The notes under the pieces: model-generated
Seen by the model: only the letters and a program-made list of their open reading frames with translations
Told to the model about the DNA's origin: nothing
The model's database searches: none
Assembly (NCBI GenBank): GCA_022450595.1
Contig: JAKUPT010000022.1
Location: 1 to 42,819 of the forward strand
Source of the DNA: Bdellovibrionales bacterium
GTDB lineage: Bacteria; Bdellovibrionota; Bdellovibrionia; Bdellovibrionales; UBA1609
DNA: 42,819 nucleotides
Direction: 5' to 3'
Position numbers and translations under genes: made by a program
Shown: in pieces, positions 1-8,786 of the stretch
How the letters are laid out: each line of letters opens with the position of its first letter
Numbering within the stretch: the first letter of the stretch is position 1

Positions 1-95
1 AGAATAGCCCAAAAAATGATCTCTTATTATAAATTTTAGTGCTATAGCTTAACCAACAATTGAGTAGCTGATACAATCAACACACGACTTAAACA

Positions 96-632
96 TTAAT
101 GTCGACAATCTAAAATGAGCTCTTTCTTATTTGAGTCTAAGGGTAAATATTCTTTACCACAAGCACAGACTTTTTTAATATTTTCAGCCGGAAGGCCAAG
201 CGCCAAATGAAATGGAGGAATATCTTTTGTAACTACTGCACCAGCTCCAACCATTGAGAAGGAGCCAATTCTAATTCCACACCTAATTACAGCACCAGCT
301 CCAATTGAAGCTCCAACATCTAAATAAGTATCAACAATATTCCATTGCTTAACACCGACTCTTGGACTTAGATCGTTTGTGAAAACTACAGAGGGCCCGA
401 CAAAGCACCAGTCTGAAATATTAACACCCGAAAAAATATTAACTGAGTTTTGAATTCGAGCTCCCTCGCCAATTCGTACATTTGCATCTACATACACAGA
501 TTTCCCAATTGACACCTTAGGGCCTAGCTTAACTCCGTTTCTTATGTGAGCAAAGTGCCAAACTTTAACACCATCTTTAAACTCAACACCATCCTCTACA
601 ATGGCTGTGGGATGAACGAAAACATCACTCAT
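96..632 (-). CDS. WbpD-like hexapeptide N-acetyltransferase (second paralogue)
   Basis: A left-handed beta-helix acyltransferase of about 178 residues, built almost entirely of hexapeptide repeats, beginning HPTAIV and containing WHFAHI and GPSVVFTND, as in the WbpD/WlbB family that acetylates the 3-amino group of UDP-GlcNAc(3NH2)A-type sugars. The C-terminus carries a CACG motif and a last Cys, resembling a worn version of the metal-ribbon tail seen in the paralogue at 12027-12593. The start is placed at the ATG at 632, because GGAG lies six bases upstream; an in-frame TTG at 644 is less likely because it overlaps this site. It stands apart from the main minus-strand operon and is divergent from the asparagine-synthetase-like gene at 795. 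The family is confident; whether it shares the ManNAc3NAcA substrate or acts on another amino sugar is unknown. Confidence 0.85.
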   Translation of the reverse strand: MSDVFVHPTAIVEDGVEFKDGVKVWHFAHIRNGVKLGPKVSIGKSVYVDANVRIGEGARIQNSVNIFSGVNISDWCFVGPSVVFTNDLSPRVGVKQWNIVDTYLDVGASIGAGAVIRCGIRIGSFSMVGAGAVVTKDIPPFHLALGLPAENIKKVCACGKEYLPLDSNKKELILDCRH

Positions 633-794
633 AATTTTCTCCAAAAAATATAAAATATATAATAATTTTCAAACTAACCTTCATAAGAAGAGTTGTAACG
701 TCACAAAGCATCTTAGCTTAGCCAGAAAATACTACACTAATCTATTCACAAAAGGCATAATAATTCTCAAATTTTTAATAATTAAGGATGTTTT

Positions 795-2684
795 ATGTGC
801 GGTATTGGCGGAGTTGTCGCAGCCTCAAAAATCAATCAGAAAGAGATAGCCAGCCAGCTAGACTTAATTAATTCTGTTCAACATCATAGAGGGCCCGATG
901 GTAAAGGCACTTGGGTATCTCCCGATCAAATGGTAGGCCTAGCCCATACTAGACTTAGTATTATTGATTTAGATCATGGTAGTCAGCCCATGAAAGACTC
1001 ATCTTTTACTATTACGTTTAATGGAGAGATCTACAATTACATTGAACTACGTAGTGAACTTGGCATTGAAAATTTTAAAACAACTTCAGATACTGAGGTT
1101 ATACTTAAAGCCTATCAAAAATGGGGTGAAGATTGTCCAAAATATTTAAGAGGAATGTTTGCCTTTGCAATTTGGGATGAGAAGAGGAAAAAACTATTTT
1201 TTGCTAGAGATCGTTTTGGCATAAAGCCTTTTTACTACTTTATAGAAAATAATAAGTTTTATTTTGCATCTGAAATTAAAACTCTTTTAAAGTTTAAAAA
1301 TAATATCAGCATGAATCACCAAGGTTTAACAGACTACTTTACCTTTCAATTTTGTATAGGCGACAAAACATTGTTTAACGATATATATCAACTTAAACCC
1401 GCTCATTGCGGTTATATTGATAGAGATTTCAATATGACCATAAACAAGTACTGGGAAGTTGAATATAATTTTGATTTAGATCACACTGAACAATACTTTA
1501 TTCAAGAGTTAAATAATTACTTTTATGACTCTACTAATAAACACTTAAGAAGCGATGTTGAAGTGGGAAGCTATATTAGCGGAGGGATTGACTCGAGCTT
1601 AATAGCAACACTAATGAGAAAAAATCGCCCCAACGTTAACCTTAAGGGCTTTATTGGAAAATTTTCTGAAGACCAACTGTTTGATGAATCTCAATATGCA
1701 AGACTGGTCGCTGAGAAAAACAATATAGAGCTATTTGAGTTAAACATTACAGAAGATGACTTCTTAGAAAATATACACGATATAATTTATTACCTAGATC
1801 AACCTACTGCAGGCCCTGGAACATTTCCTCAATACATGGTTTCCTCGTTAGTAAAAAAACACTTAAAAGTCGTTTTGGGCGGACAGGGAGGCGATGAAAT
1901 ATTTGGAGGATATACTAGATACTTAATTGCTTATTTTGAACAATGTATAAAAGGTGCCATTGAAGGCACATTGTATGATGGTAACTATATTGTAAGCTAT
2001 GAATCAATTATACCTAACCTTAAATCATTAAGAACTTATAAACCTTTATTACAAAAACTATTTTCAGAAGGATTATTTGAAGAACGAGACAAGAGATATT
2101 TTAGACTAATTAACCGAGCTGTTGGCTTTCAAAAGTATTTAAATCCTGACGTATTCAAACCTGAAGAAACCTTTTCTGAATTTCAAGATATTTTCTGGGG
2201 CCACAACGTTGGAACTGAATCATATTTTGACAGTATGACTCATTTTGATTTCAAAACATTATTGCCAGCACTGCTTCATGTAGAGGATCGTGTCAGCATG
2301 GCAAATAACATTGAATCAAGAGTTCCTTTTTTAGATCACCCTCTTGTAGAACTAGCAGCAAGTATCCCTCCAATGATTAAGTTTAAAAATGGAGAGCTAA
2401 AAAGACTTTTAAATATTAGCTTCAATAATATTTTACCAGATGAAATTGTTAACAGAAAAGATAAAATGGGCTTTCCAGTTCCTTTACAAAAATGGATTTC
2501 AAAGGAAGGTAAAACAAATGAGTTTGTTATGGATACATTTAAATCACAAAAAGCCAAAAATCGCATATATATTAACGAAAAATTTGATATTGAATCTTTA
2601 ATAAAGTCTGAATCAACTTTTGGCAGGAATATATGGGGATTATTGTCTCTAGAGCTTTGGCAACAACAATTTATTGACCGTTAA
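795..2684 (+). CDS. asnB: Asparagine synthetase-like glutamine amidotransferase (first paralogue)
   Basis: A 629-residue class II glutamine amidotransferase fused to an ATP-pyrophosphatase synthetase domain. The mature N-terminal nucleophile is Cys2 (MCGIGG), followed by RGPDG and the glutaminase core to about residue 200; the PP-loop SGGIDSS begins at residue 262, and GGQGGDE follows. Full length for AsnB. AAGGA lies just before the ATG. Homologues in O-antigen clusters, such as WbpS of Pseudomonas aeruginosa, are thought to amidate uronic acids of the repeat unit rather than make asparagine. Here the neighbouring wbpA-type uronate pathway makes that role plausible, but this is inference from context. 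The gene ends in a 4-bp convergent overlap with the LpxD-like gene. A second paralogue lies at 15098. Confidence 0.9.
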   Translation: MCGIGGVVAASKINQKEIASQLDLINSVQHHRGPDGKGTWVSPDQMVGLAHTRLSIIDLDHGSQPMKDSSFTITFNGEIYNYIELRSELGIENFKTTSDTEVILKAYQKWGEDCPKYLRGMFAFAIWDEKRKKLFFARDRFGIKPFYYFIENNKFYFASEIKTLLKFKNNISMNHQGLTDYFTFQFCIGDKTLFNDIYQLKPAHCGYIDRDFNMTINKYWEVEYNFDLDHTEQYFIQELNNYFYDSTNKHLRSDVEVGSYISGGIDSSLIATLMRKNRPNVNLKGFIGKFSEDQLFDESQYARLVAEKNNIELFELNITEDDFLENIHDIIYYLDQPTAGPGTFPQYMVSSLVKKHLKVVLGGQGGDEIFGGYTRYLIAYFEQCIKGAIEGTLYDGNYIVSYESIIPNLKSLRTYKPLLQKLFSEGLFEERDKRYFRLINRAVGFQKYLNPDVFKPEETFSEFQDIFWGHNVGTESYFDSMTHFDFKTLLPALLHVEDRVSMANNIESRVPFLDHPLVELAASIPPMIKFKNGELKRLLNISFNNILPDEIVNRKDKMGFPVPLQKWISKEGKTNEFVMDTFKSQKAKNRIYINEKFDIESLIKSESTFGRNIWGLLSLELWQQQFIDR

Positions 2685-3595
2685 GCTTCTTCATTATCGA
2701 GATAAAAAACCCTATGTTGCGGAATAACTCTTGTGTTGGGCTCTATATTTTTAGATACACTACACCCAATTCCAACAAATGAATTACTGCCAATTTTAAT
2801 TCCTTCAACTACATTTGATGTTGGCGAAAACCATACATTATCTTCAACACAGACGCTTCCCGATAATTCAGTTCCTGCCGTTAGAATACAGTTTTCACCT
2901 ATTTGTACGTTATGAGAAATATGACAAAAATTATCAATTTTTGTTCCTCTTTTAATTCTCGTTTCCACAAGAGTTCCACGATCAATGCAAGTTTGTGAGC
3001 CAATGTAAACATCATCCTCTATAACTAACTTACCAATATGCGGAAACTTATGATATTTACCATCCCAATCTTTTTGAAATCCAAAGCCCTCTCCTCCAAG
3101 TACAGCACCAGGCTTTATTAAAACATTTTTGCCTATTTCAACATTATCAAAGACATAGGTATTAGCTAATATTTTTGTGCCCTCTTGAATGTGTGCTTTT
3201 CCAATTACACAGTAAGGTCCAATGTAGACATTTTGTTCAATAACTGCTTCAGAGTCTATAATTGCAGTTGAGTGTATCCCGGTTTCACCATCTTTACTCA
3301 TTAATCTCTCTAGGAATTTTATAAATACAAACCTTGGATCCTCAACACAAATTAATGTTTTACCTTCAAACTCAGAATTAATATTTTTGATATTACAGAT
3401 TATAATATCCGCTTTAGATTGCTCTATATCTTCAATATTTCCATTTACACTAAACGTTAATGTATCTTTGCTGGCTTTATTGAATGGCTCCGCATTTTTT
3501 ATAACCCTACTAGAATCACCATGAATGTTTAATTTCTTTAATTTCATTTGCTTTACTAGTTCATTAACAGAGATTTTATTATAAACTTCTGGCAT
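2681..3595 (-). CDS. LpxD-like acyltransferase in polysaccharide operon
   Basis: A 304-residue protein with an N-terminal alpha/beta region resembling the uridine-binding domain of LpxD (about 1-100) and a hexapeptide-repeat beta-helix from about 107 to 290. The motif ISHNVQIG carries His228 at the place of the catalytic His of LpxD, and GGEGFGF matches the LpxD family. True LpxD transfers a hydroxyacyl chain from acyl-ACP to UDP-3-O-acyl-glucosamine for lipid A; this copy sits last in a twelve-gene surface-glycan operon next to an initiating sugar transferase, so it more likely N-acylates a nucleotide-linked amino sugar, perhaps the product of the aminotransferase at 4195. That substrate is inference. 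It lies 9 bp after the sugar transferase gene. Confidence 0.8.
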   Translation of the reverse strand: MPEVYNKISVNELVKQMKLKKLNIHGDSSRVIKNAEPFNKASKDTLTFSVNGNIEDIEQSKADIIICNIKNINSEFEGKTLICVEDPRFVFIKFLERLMSKDGETGIHSTAIIDSEAVIEQNVYIGPYCVIGKAHIQEGTKILANTYVFDNVEIGKNVLIKPGAVLGGEGFGFQKDWDGKYHKFPHIGKLVIEDDVYIGSQTCIDRGTLVETRIKRGTKIDNFCHISHNVQIGENCILTAGTELSGSVCVEDNVWFSPTSNVVEGIKIGSNSFVGIGCSVSKNIEPNTRVIPQHRVFYLDNEEA

Positions 3596-3604
3596 TAAGA
3601 TCTC

Positions 3605-4198
3605 CTATTTTTTTATAGCCATAATAATGGTTTTCAAAATAATAATAAAGTCAAAAAATATATTAGCTTTCTCTGCATACTTAAGATTAATATTAATTTT
3701 ATCATTCATGATTACATTAATATAGTGCTGCTCAGGATTTTTAACATTTGCCAAAACTTCTTCTTCAGAAATATAGTACAGCGAAGCTGGATCCGTAATA
3801 CCCGGAAGTAAATCTAATACTCGTCTTTGTTGCATATTATACATTTTAACATATTTTTCTACTTCAGGTCGTGGCCCGACAAAACTCATCTCCCCCTTGA
3901 AAACATTAAATATCTGTGGAAGCTCATCAAGTTTATATCTACGTAAAAAGCCACCTATCTTGGTTATCCTTTGATCTTTATCAACAGTTATCAAAGGCCC
4001 CTCTTTATCTGCATTTCTATGCATAGTTCTAAATTTAATAATTTTAAAATTTTTACCTTTAAAACCAATTCGCTCTTGTAAATAAAATACAGGAAAACCC
4101 TCTGTAAAATAAATTAAAATAACTAAAAATATAAATATCGGTGACAAAAGAATAATAGCTAAAAAAGAAAAAAATAAATCAAACAAACGCTTAGTCAT
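3605..4198 (-). CDS. Initiating phosphoglycosyl transferase, PglC-type small form
   Basis: A 197-residue monotopic phosphoglycosyl transferase. One hydrophobic re-entrant helix (about residues 8-31) is followed by the catalytic domain with KFRTM (55-59), the Asp91-Glu92 dyad within LDELPQ, and SFVGPRP (105-111). The length is that of PglC/WcaJ catalytic cores without the extra membrane helices of WbaP. It moves a phospho-sugar from a UDP-sugar to undecaprenyl phosphate at the cytoplasmic face and so starts repeat-unit assembly. It overlaps the aminotransferase gene by 4 bp, an arrangement also seen for PglC and PglE type pairs, so its substrate may be an amino sugar such as a bacillosamine-like residue. 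No 4,6-dehydratase is present in the window to make the keto-sugar precursor. Confidence 0.92.
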   Translation of the reverse strand: MTKRLFDLFFSFLAIILLSPIFIFLVILIYFTEGFPVFYLQERIGFKGKNFKIIKFRTMHRNADKEGPLITVDKDQRITKIGGFLRRYKLDELPQIFNVFKGEMSFVGPRPEVEKYVKMYNMQQRRVLDLLPGITDPASLYYISEEEVLANVKNPEQHYINVIMNDKININLKYAEKANIFFDFIIILKTIIMAIKK

Positions 4199-5355
4199 AA
4201 ATTACTTTTGAATTTTTCACATATTGTTAAAACTTTAGAAGATACATAGTCAATTTCTTCAAATGATAGTTTTGGCGAGATTGGCAGGGAGATAATTCTC
4301 TCGTATAAATTATATGCTACAGGATAATCATTGGAATTAAAGTTATATTTATCTTTGTAATAATTATGCATATGTAAAGGCTTATAATGAATCGATGTAC
4401 TAATATTATAATTTTTTAACTCTTCTATAAATTTATCGCGATTTATACTCAATTTATTTAAATTAAGCTTTATAATCATCAAATGAACTGATGAGTCCTC
4501 AATGCTTTGAAAGTTTAAATAATCAAAAAAAATTGAGTTATTAAATTTTTCTATATATCTTTTATAAAAACTTTTTCTTTTTGACTGCATCTCAAACACT
4601 TTATTTAATTGAGAAATACCTAAAGCCGCTTGCACGTCAGTCATATTATATTTGTAACCTGGAACAATAACATCATAATCCTTTTTTCCCTTTTGCGTAA
4701 ATCTAGCCCAGGCATCTGTATCAAGGCCATGTAAGCTTAATATTCGGGCCTTCTTAATTAACTCTTTAGGGCCAACTAACATTCCACCCTCACCTGTTGT
4801 AATGTTTTTATTTGCATAAAAACTAAAAGCGACTAAATTATTACTGCTTCCAATATAATTATCATTGTATTTTGTCGGAAATGCATGTGCGGCATCCTCT
4901 ATTACATGAATATTATTTTTATAAGCAATATCATTAATTGTAGTCATATCTGCAGCAGCTCCTGCAAAATGGACAACAATAATTGCCTTTGTCTTTTTTG
5001 TAATCGCTAACTGTAGTTTTTTAGGATCTAGCAAAAGGCTATCTTGCTCAACATCTACAAATATTGGTCTTGCGCCGACATGCTCAATGACATTTGCTGT
5101 TGCAGCAAATGTCATTGTTGTTGTGATTACTTCATCACCTTCTTTAAGATTAAGCACCTTAAGGGCTAAGTGCAAGCCAGCAGTACATGAATTTAGAGCT
5201 AATGCATCTTCTGCGCCAACAATGTTTTTAAATTTTTCCTCAAATTCAGATACTTTGGGTCCACGGGATATCCACCCACTCCTAAGAGCTTCTTCAACAG
5301 CCTGAATATCCTCTTCTTCAATTAAGGGCTGAGAGAATGAGACTTCATTTATCAT
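4195..5355 (-). CDS. DegT/DnrJ/EryC1/StrS family sugar aminotransferase
   Basis: A 386-residue PLP-dependent aminotransferase. VIEDAAHAF contains Asp154, which contacts the PLP pyridine nitrogen in this family, and FSFYANKNITTGEGG places the Schiff-base lysine at Lys183. The family converts keto-sugar nucleotides to amino sugars; the sequence resembles the PglE/PseC/ArnB group, which act at C4. It overlaps the PglC-type transferase downstream by 4 bp and the glycosyltransferase upstream by 11 bp, suggesting coupled translation. Together with the adjacent transferase and LpxD-like acyltransferase it could supply an N-acylated 4-amino sugar for chain initiation, but the needed dehydratase is not visible here. 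The coding sequence contains an unusually long perfect hairpin at 5085-5117. Confidence 0.88.
   Translation of the reverse strand: MINEVSFSQPLIEEEDIQAVEEALRSGWISRGPKVSEFEEKFKNIVGAEDALALNSCTAGLHLALKVLNLKEGDEVITTTMTFAATANVIEHVGARPIFVDVEQDSLLLDPKKLQLAITKKTKAIIVVHFAGAAADMTTINDIAYKNNIHVIEDAAHAFPTKYNDNYIGSSNNLVAFSFYANKNITTGEGGMLVGPKELIKKARILSLHGLDTDAWARFTQKGKKDYDVIVPGYKYNMTDVQAALGISQLNKVFEMQSKRKSFYKRYIEKFNNSIFFDYLNFQSIEDSSVHLMIIKLNLNKLSINRDKFIEELKNYNISTSIHYKPLHMHNYYKDKYNFNSNDYPVAYNLYERIISLPISPKLSFEEIDYVSSKVLTICEKFKSNL
5085..5117. repeat. 15-bp perfect inverted repeat inside the aminotransferase gene
   Basis: Arms at 5085-5099 and 5103-5117 are exact reverse complements around a 3-base loop. They encode the stretch around TMTFAATANVIE of the aminotransferase, so the structure lies wholly within coding sequence. 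No T-run follows on either strand. Confidence 0.9.
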
Positions 5356-6574
5356 CTTTGTTCCTTTTATTCAGTTCTTCTAGCCACTCTTTCACAATTT
5401 TTTTCCAACTTAAATATTTTATAACATAGTTTCTTCCGTTTATACCAAAAGTATTGTCATTAAGACTATATAAGTACTTGATATTTCTAACCAGATCATC
5501 AACATCATCTGGCGCAGAAATTACACCAGCTTTAGCTTTCTCTATTAAATCAGCAGATTCTCCCTTTGCAGAAAGTATAACTGGTAAAGCACTCGACATT
5601 ATTGGAAATAATTTTGATGGCCGAGCACCATAAAATAATTCTATATCTCTCAATGATACAAACCCAGCCCAAGATAAGCTCATTAATTTAGCTACATATT
5701 GATAGGTCCCCGACTCAAGAAAATATACATTTCTTATACTTTCTTTTTTTAGTAACTTTAGGAGTCTTGGCTTCTCAGGCCCGTCTCCGATAATTATCGT
5801 TACAATATCAGGATGAGTAGATTCTAATTGTTTACTTGCTAAGAGTAATATATCTAAATTTTGGGCATATCCAATGGTTCCAGCATATATAATTATTTTT
5901 TTATCCTGCAAACCCAGTTTTGATAAAATTTGATCATTTTTATCTTTATTAGGATTAAATATATCGGTATCAACACCATTAGGTAAAAATAAAATCTTCT
6001 TAGGATTTACTTTTTTTTGATTTATTAATTTATATTTAATTCCTACAGTAACAGCATTTACATATTTTGCGTTTTTATATATATATTTTTCAATCCATAA
6101 TAAACATAAATAAAAAAAACCTTTTTTTATCATCTTCATTTCTAATATTGAATCAGGCCATAGGTCTGCCACATTAAATATATATGGAACATTAAATATT
6201 TTAGAGTAACAAATTGCAGTGATCCCGATAAATAGCGGAGGGGATTCTACAATTAAAAACTGTGGTTTCTTTATTTTCAACAATCCATATATAGAAGTAA
6301 TGCAAAAACTGAGATAACTAAATAACCTTTTTAAACTCTTCCCTGTTGAAGCATATAACCATACACGGTGTATTACTAAATTACTTTGTATTTCTTTTTT
6401 GTAAAAACAGCCTTTGTATCCATTATATATCTCACCTACAGGGTGATTTGGCATTCCCGTCACGACTTCAATTTTACAATTATTTTCCTTAAGTTGATTA
6501 ATGAAGTTAGTATACCTCACTTGTGGAGCACCAATTTCAGGTTCAAAATACTGAGTTAATATAGCGATTCTCAT
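5345..6574 (-). CDS. GT4 family glycosyltransferase, WbuB-like
   Basis: A 409-residue GT-B fold glycosyltransferase. The start MRIAILTQYFEPE and the PNHPVGEIYNGY block are typical of the WbuB/WcaI branch of family GT4, some members of which transfer N-acetyl-fucosamine type residues in O-antigen synthesis. The C-terminal Rossmann domain has YAGTIGYAQN and IGDGPEKPRL, with an Ala/Ser-rich donor-site segment near residue 330. It would act at the inner membrane surface on a lipid-linked acceptor. It begins 2 bp after the preceding glycosyltransferase gene ends and overlaps the following aminotransferase by 11 bp. The exact donor and acceptor sugars cannot be read from the sequence. Confidence 0.88.
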   Translation of the reverse strand: MRIAILTQYFEPEIGAPQVRYTNFINQLKENNCKIEVVTGMPNHPVGEIYNGYKGCFYKKEIQSNLVIHRVWLYASTGKSLKRLFSYLSFCITSIYGLLKIKKPQFLIVESPPLFIGITAICYSKIFNVPYIFNVADLWPDSILEMKMIKKGFFYLCLLWIEKYIYKNAKYVNAVTVGIKYKLINQKKVNPKKILFLPNGVDTDIFNPNKDKNDQILSKLGLQDKKIIIYAGTIGYAQNLDILLLASKQLESTHPDIVTIIIGDGPEKPRLLKLLKKESIRNVYFLESGTYQYVAKLMSLSWAGFVSLRDIELFYGARPSKLFPIMSSALPVILSAKGESADLIEKAKAGVISAPDDVDDLVRNIKYLYSLNDNTFGINGRNYVIKYLSWKKIVKEWLEELNKRNKDDK

Positions 6575-6576
6575 AG

Positions 6577-7659
6577 TTACCTAACCGCCTTGTAATAAAG
6601 AGTATGTAACTTTTTAACAGAGTCTTCCCATTTATAATTTGATTTAACAAAACTTCTACCATTCGCACCCATCTCTATGCGCAATTTTGAGCTGCAATAA
6701 AGATGATATATTTTATCTGCCAAAGATTTTGCATCTTCATTTTTGATTATAAAGCCGGTTTTGTTATTAACGACAACCTCTGGCAACCCACCAACCTCAG
6801 ACACTATAACAGGTATTTCACACGCCGAAGCCTCTAGTACTGACACACCAAAGCTCTCCTCTCTGCTCATAGCAACATAAATATCTATACTATTAAGCAT
6901 TCCTGGAACTTGGCGATGATTAACTTTTTCTATAAACTCTATTTCACTTTCTAGTTTTAACTTTTTACACTTTTTTTTTAGTGAATTATTTAATGACCCA
7001 CTTCCAATAATTTTTAACTTAAAGGTACTTTTTTTATTTTGCATTCTATTAATTTTTTTTAAAAACTCATTAAATCCATCAATAAGAATGTCTATACCAT
7101 ATATCTTCTCAAGGCTCTTAACTGTTCCAATTGTAAACATTTGATCTATTTTTTTGCGCTTTATTTTTTTAAATTTATGTATATCAATACCAAAAGGTAT
7201 AATTTCAATTTTATTAGCAAAATCCTTATTTAATTTTATTACACTTTCAGCTAGTGATTTACTTGTTGCACAAATAAAATCAGCACATTTAAGATTATGT
7301 ATTATTATCATTTTGTTAAATAAATTTTTATAAGGAAATGAATTTACATCACTACCCCATACTGATAGAAATTGAGGGGAAAACTTACTAAAAGCCCCAA
7401 GTAATCCATAGCCACTAGCATAATGAACATGCAATATATCAGGGCTTATTTTTTTTATTAGTTTCTTTAGTTGTATATAGTTAAAGAAGTAGCCAAGGGG
7501 GGGATTAAACAGTAAATCATATCCTTTTATGTTTGGATTTAATTCACCAATGCCTTTATGACATGAGATTACATAAACTTCATGTCCAAAATCATAAAGA
7601 CTATTTGCCCACCTACATAGGTGTATTGAGTTTTTAGGTCCTAAAATGACTATTTTCAT
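6577..7659 (-). CDS. GT4 family glycosyltransferase
   Basis: A 360-residue GT-B glycosyltransferase. The N-terminal domain starts MKIVILGPKNSIH and contains DILHVHYASGYG; the C-terminal domain has IGTVKSLEKIYG and the donor-nucleotide motif SREESFGVSVLEASACEIP, with the E-x7-E type arrangement common in GT4, followed by VSEVGGLPEVV. The role is sugar addition to a lipid-linked repeat unit in the cytoplasm; specificity is unknown. It overlaps the upstream glycosyltransferase gene by 26 bp and lies 2 bp before the WbuB-like gene, inside the same operon. Confidence 0.9.
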   Translation of the reverse strand: MKIVILGPKNSIHLCRWANSLYDFGHEVYVISCHKGIGELNPNIKGYDLLFNPPLGYFFNYIQLKKLIKKISPDILHVHYASGYGLLGAFSKFSPQFLSVWGSDVNSFPYKNLFNKMIIIHNLKCADFICATSKSLAESVIKLNKDFANKIEIIPFGIDIHKFKKIKRKKIDQMFTIGTVKSLEKIYGIDILIDGFNEFLKKINRMQNKKSTFKLKIIGSGSLNNSLKKKCKKLKLESEIEFIEKVNHRQVPGMLNSIDIYVAMSREESFGVSVLEASACEIPVIVSEVGGLPEVVVNNKTGFIIKNEDAKSLADKIYHLYCSSKLRIEMGANGRSFVKSNYKWEDSVKKLHTLYYKAVR

Positions 7660-8779
7660 TATTTTCCATTAATTTATTTTTTGCTTCTAATGCTCTTGCT
7701 TGCCATGTAAATTTATTTTTATTATTTTTAATATTTACAATATATTGATCAATAATTGATCTTTCATTATTTATCTTCAATAGCAAATTATACAATTCTT
7801 CGCCACTCGATACGGTTGCACCAATACGATAGTAATTAATATACCTACCAGCCTCACAATCTTTATTTATTATAATTGGCTTATTATAGCCTATTGCCTC
7901 AAATATTTTATATGGCATAGAAAATTTTAAATATTCATTATTTTCACGAAACACAACTACAAAATCTGACTCTTCATAAAGCTTATCTAAATTTTTATTG
8001 CTTTCATGAACTATATTTATATTATTATTTATAGTCTCATCATACAAATGCGAGTACTTAACCCATTGATCTTTTGGACAACATATAATTAGCTTCGCAA
8101 ATTCACTTCTGCTCATGACCTCAAGCAATGGCTTGATATTATAATAAGGAGGAGCAATAGACCCAATATAAAGTAATCGAAGGTCTTTTTTATCTTTTTT
8201 ATCTTTAGTCTCCTTTAAATCACACCCTGGAGGCAAGGAATGATAACTTTTTGGTCTTATAAATTTTGGAATATAGCTTATCATCAAATTCGACGGGAGA
8301 AAAACTACATTAACTATTAATCGATATGCAACAAGGTCAGCCCAGTAAAAAAATTTTGCATACGTTCGTTTCAGAAAATTTAGGTTACTTTTATAATCAT
8401 TAAATCTCCAGTATATATCTCTATAAAACAATCCAACTGGCCCACAATTTCTTTTAAACCAAAACCAAAATAAATAATCTAATAAAGGTGATTTAGGAAT
8501 ATGATTTTTCTCACAAAGAAGCGTGGGCATTGTTGTGCTTTCTGAATATAAAAAATCATACCTAATACCTTTTTTAAAATTATTTTTAATCGTTCTTATG
8601 GCTTCTTTCCTACTATTTACATCACCAGAGACAACATCAACAAAGTACCCACAGTCCTCAAATGCTTTAATCATTTTGTATGGCCTTAATGTACTGCCTG
8701 ATTTTCCATATTTATCAATACTTAAAGGGTAATGAAATATTATTCTTTTTGTACTATTTATAAATTTTTTGTTAATCAT
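7634..8779 (-). CDS. Glycosyltransferase, GT-B type, divergent
   Basis: A protein of about 381 residues with the look of a GT-B glycosyltransferase: a C-terminal Rossmann half with RLLYIGSIAPPYYN and a donor-site segment SMPYKIFEAIGYNKPIII. The N-terminal half contains KSGSTLRPYKMIKAFE, a pattern of glycosyltransferases that open with a Gly-Ser loop. The open frame extends upstream to 8839, but starting at the ATG at 8779 leaves a 7-bp gap to the upstream gene, avoids a 50-bp overlap, and removes a poorly structured 20-residue leader; the ribosome site is weak at either. Specificity is unknown. It is the most diverged of the three glycosyltransferases. Confidence 0.75.
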   Translation of the reverse strand: MINKKFINSTKRIIFHYPLSIDKYGKSGSTLRPYKMIKAFEDCGYFVDVVSGDVNSRKEAIRTIKNNFKKGIRYDFLYSESTTMPTLLCEKNHIPKSPLLDYLFWFWFKRNCGPVGLFYRDIYWRFNDYKSNLNFLKRTYAKFFYWADLVAYRLIVNVVFLPSNLMISYIPKFIRPKSYHSLPPGCDLKETKDKKDKKDLRLLYIGSIAPPYYNIKPLLEVMSRSEFAKLIICCPKDQWVKYSHLYDETINNNINIVHESNKNLDKLYEESDFVVVFRENNEYLKFSMPYKIFEAIGYNKPIIINKDCEAGRYINYYRIGATVSSGEELYNLLLKINNERSIIDQYIVNIKNNKNKFTWQARALEAKNKLMENNENSHFRT

Positions 8780-8786
8780 CTTTGCT

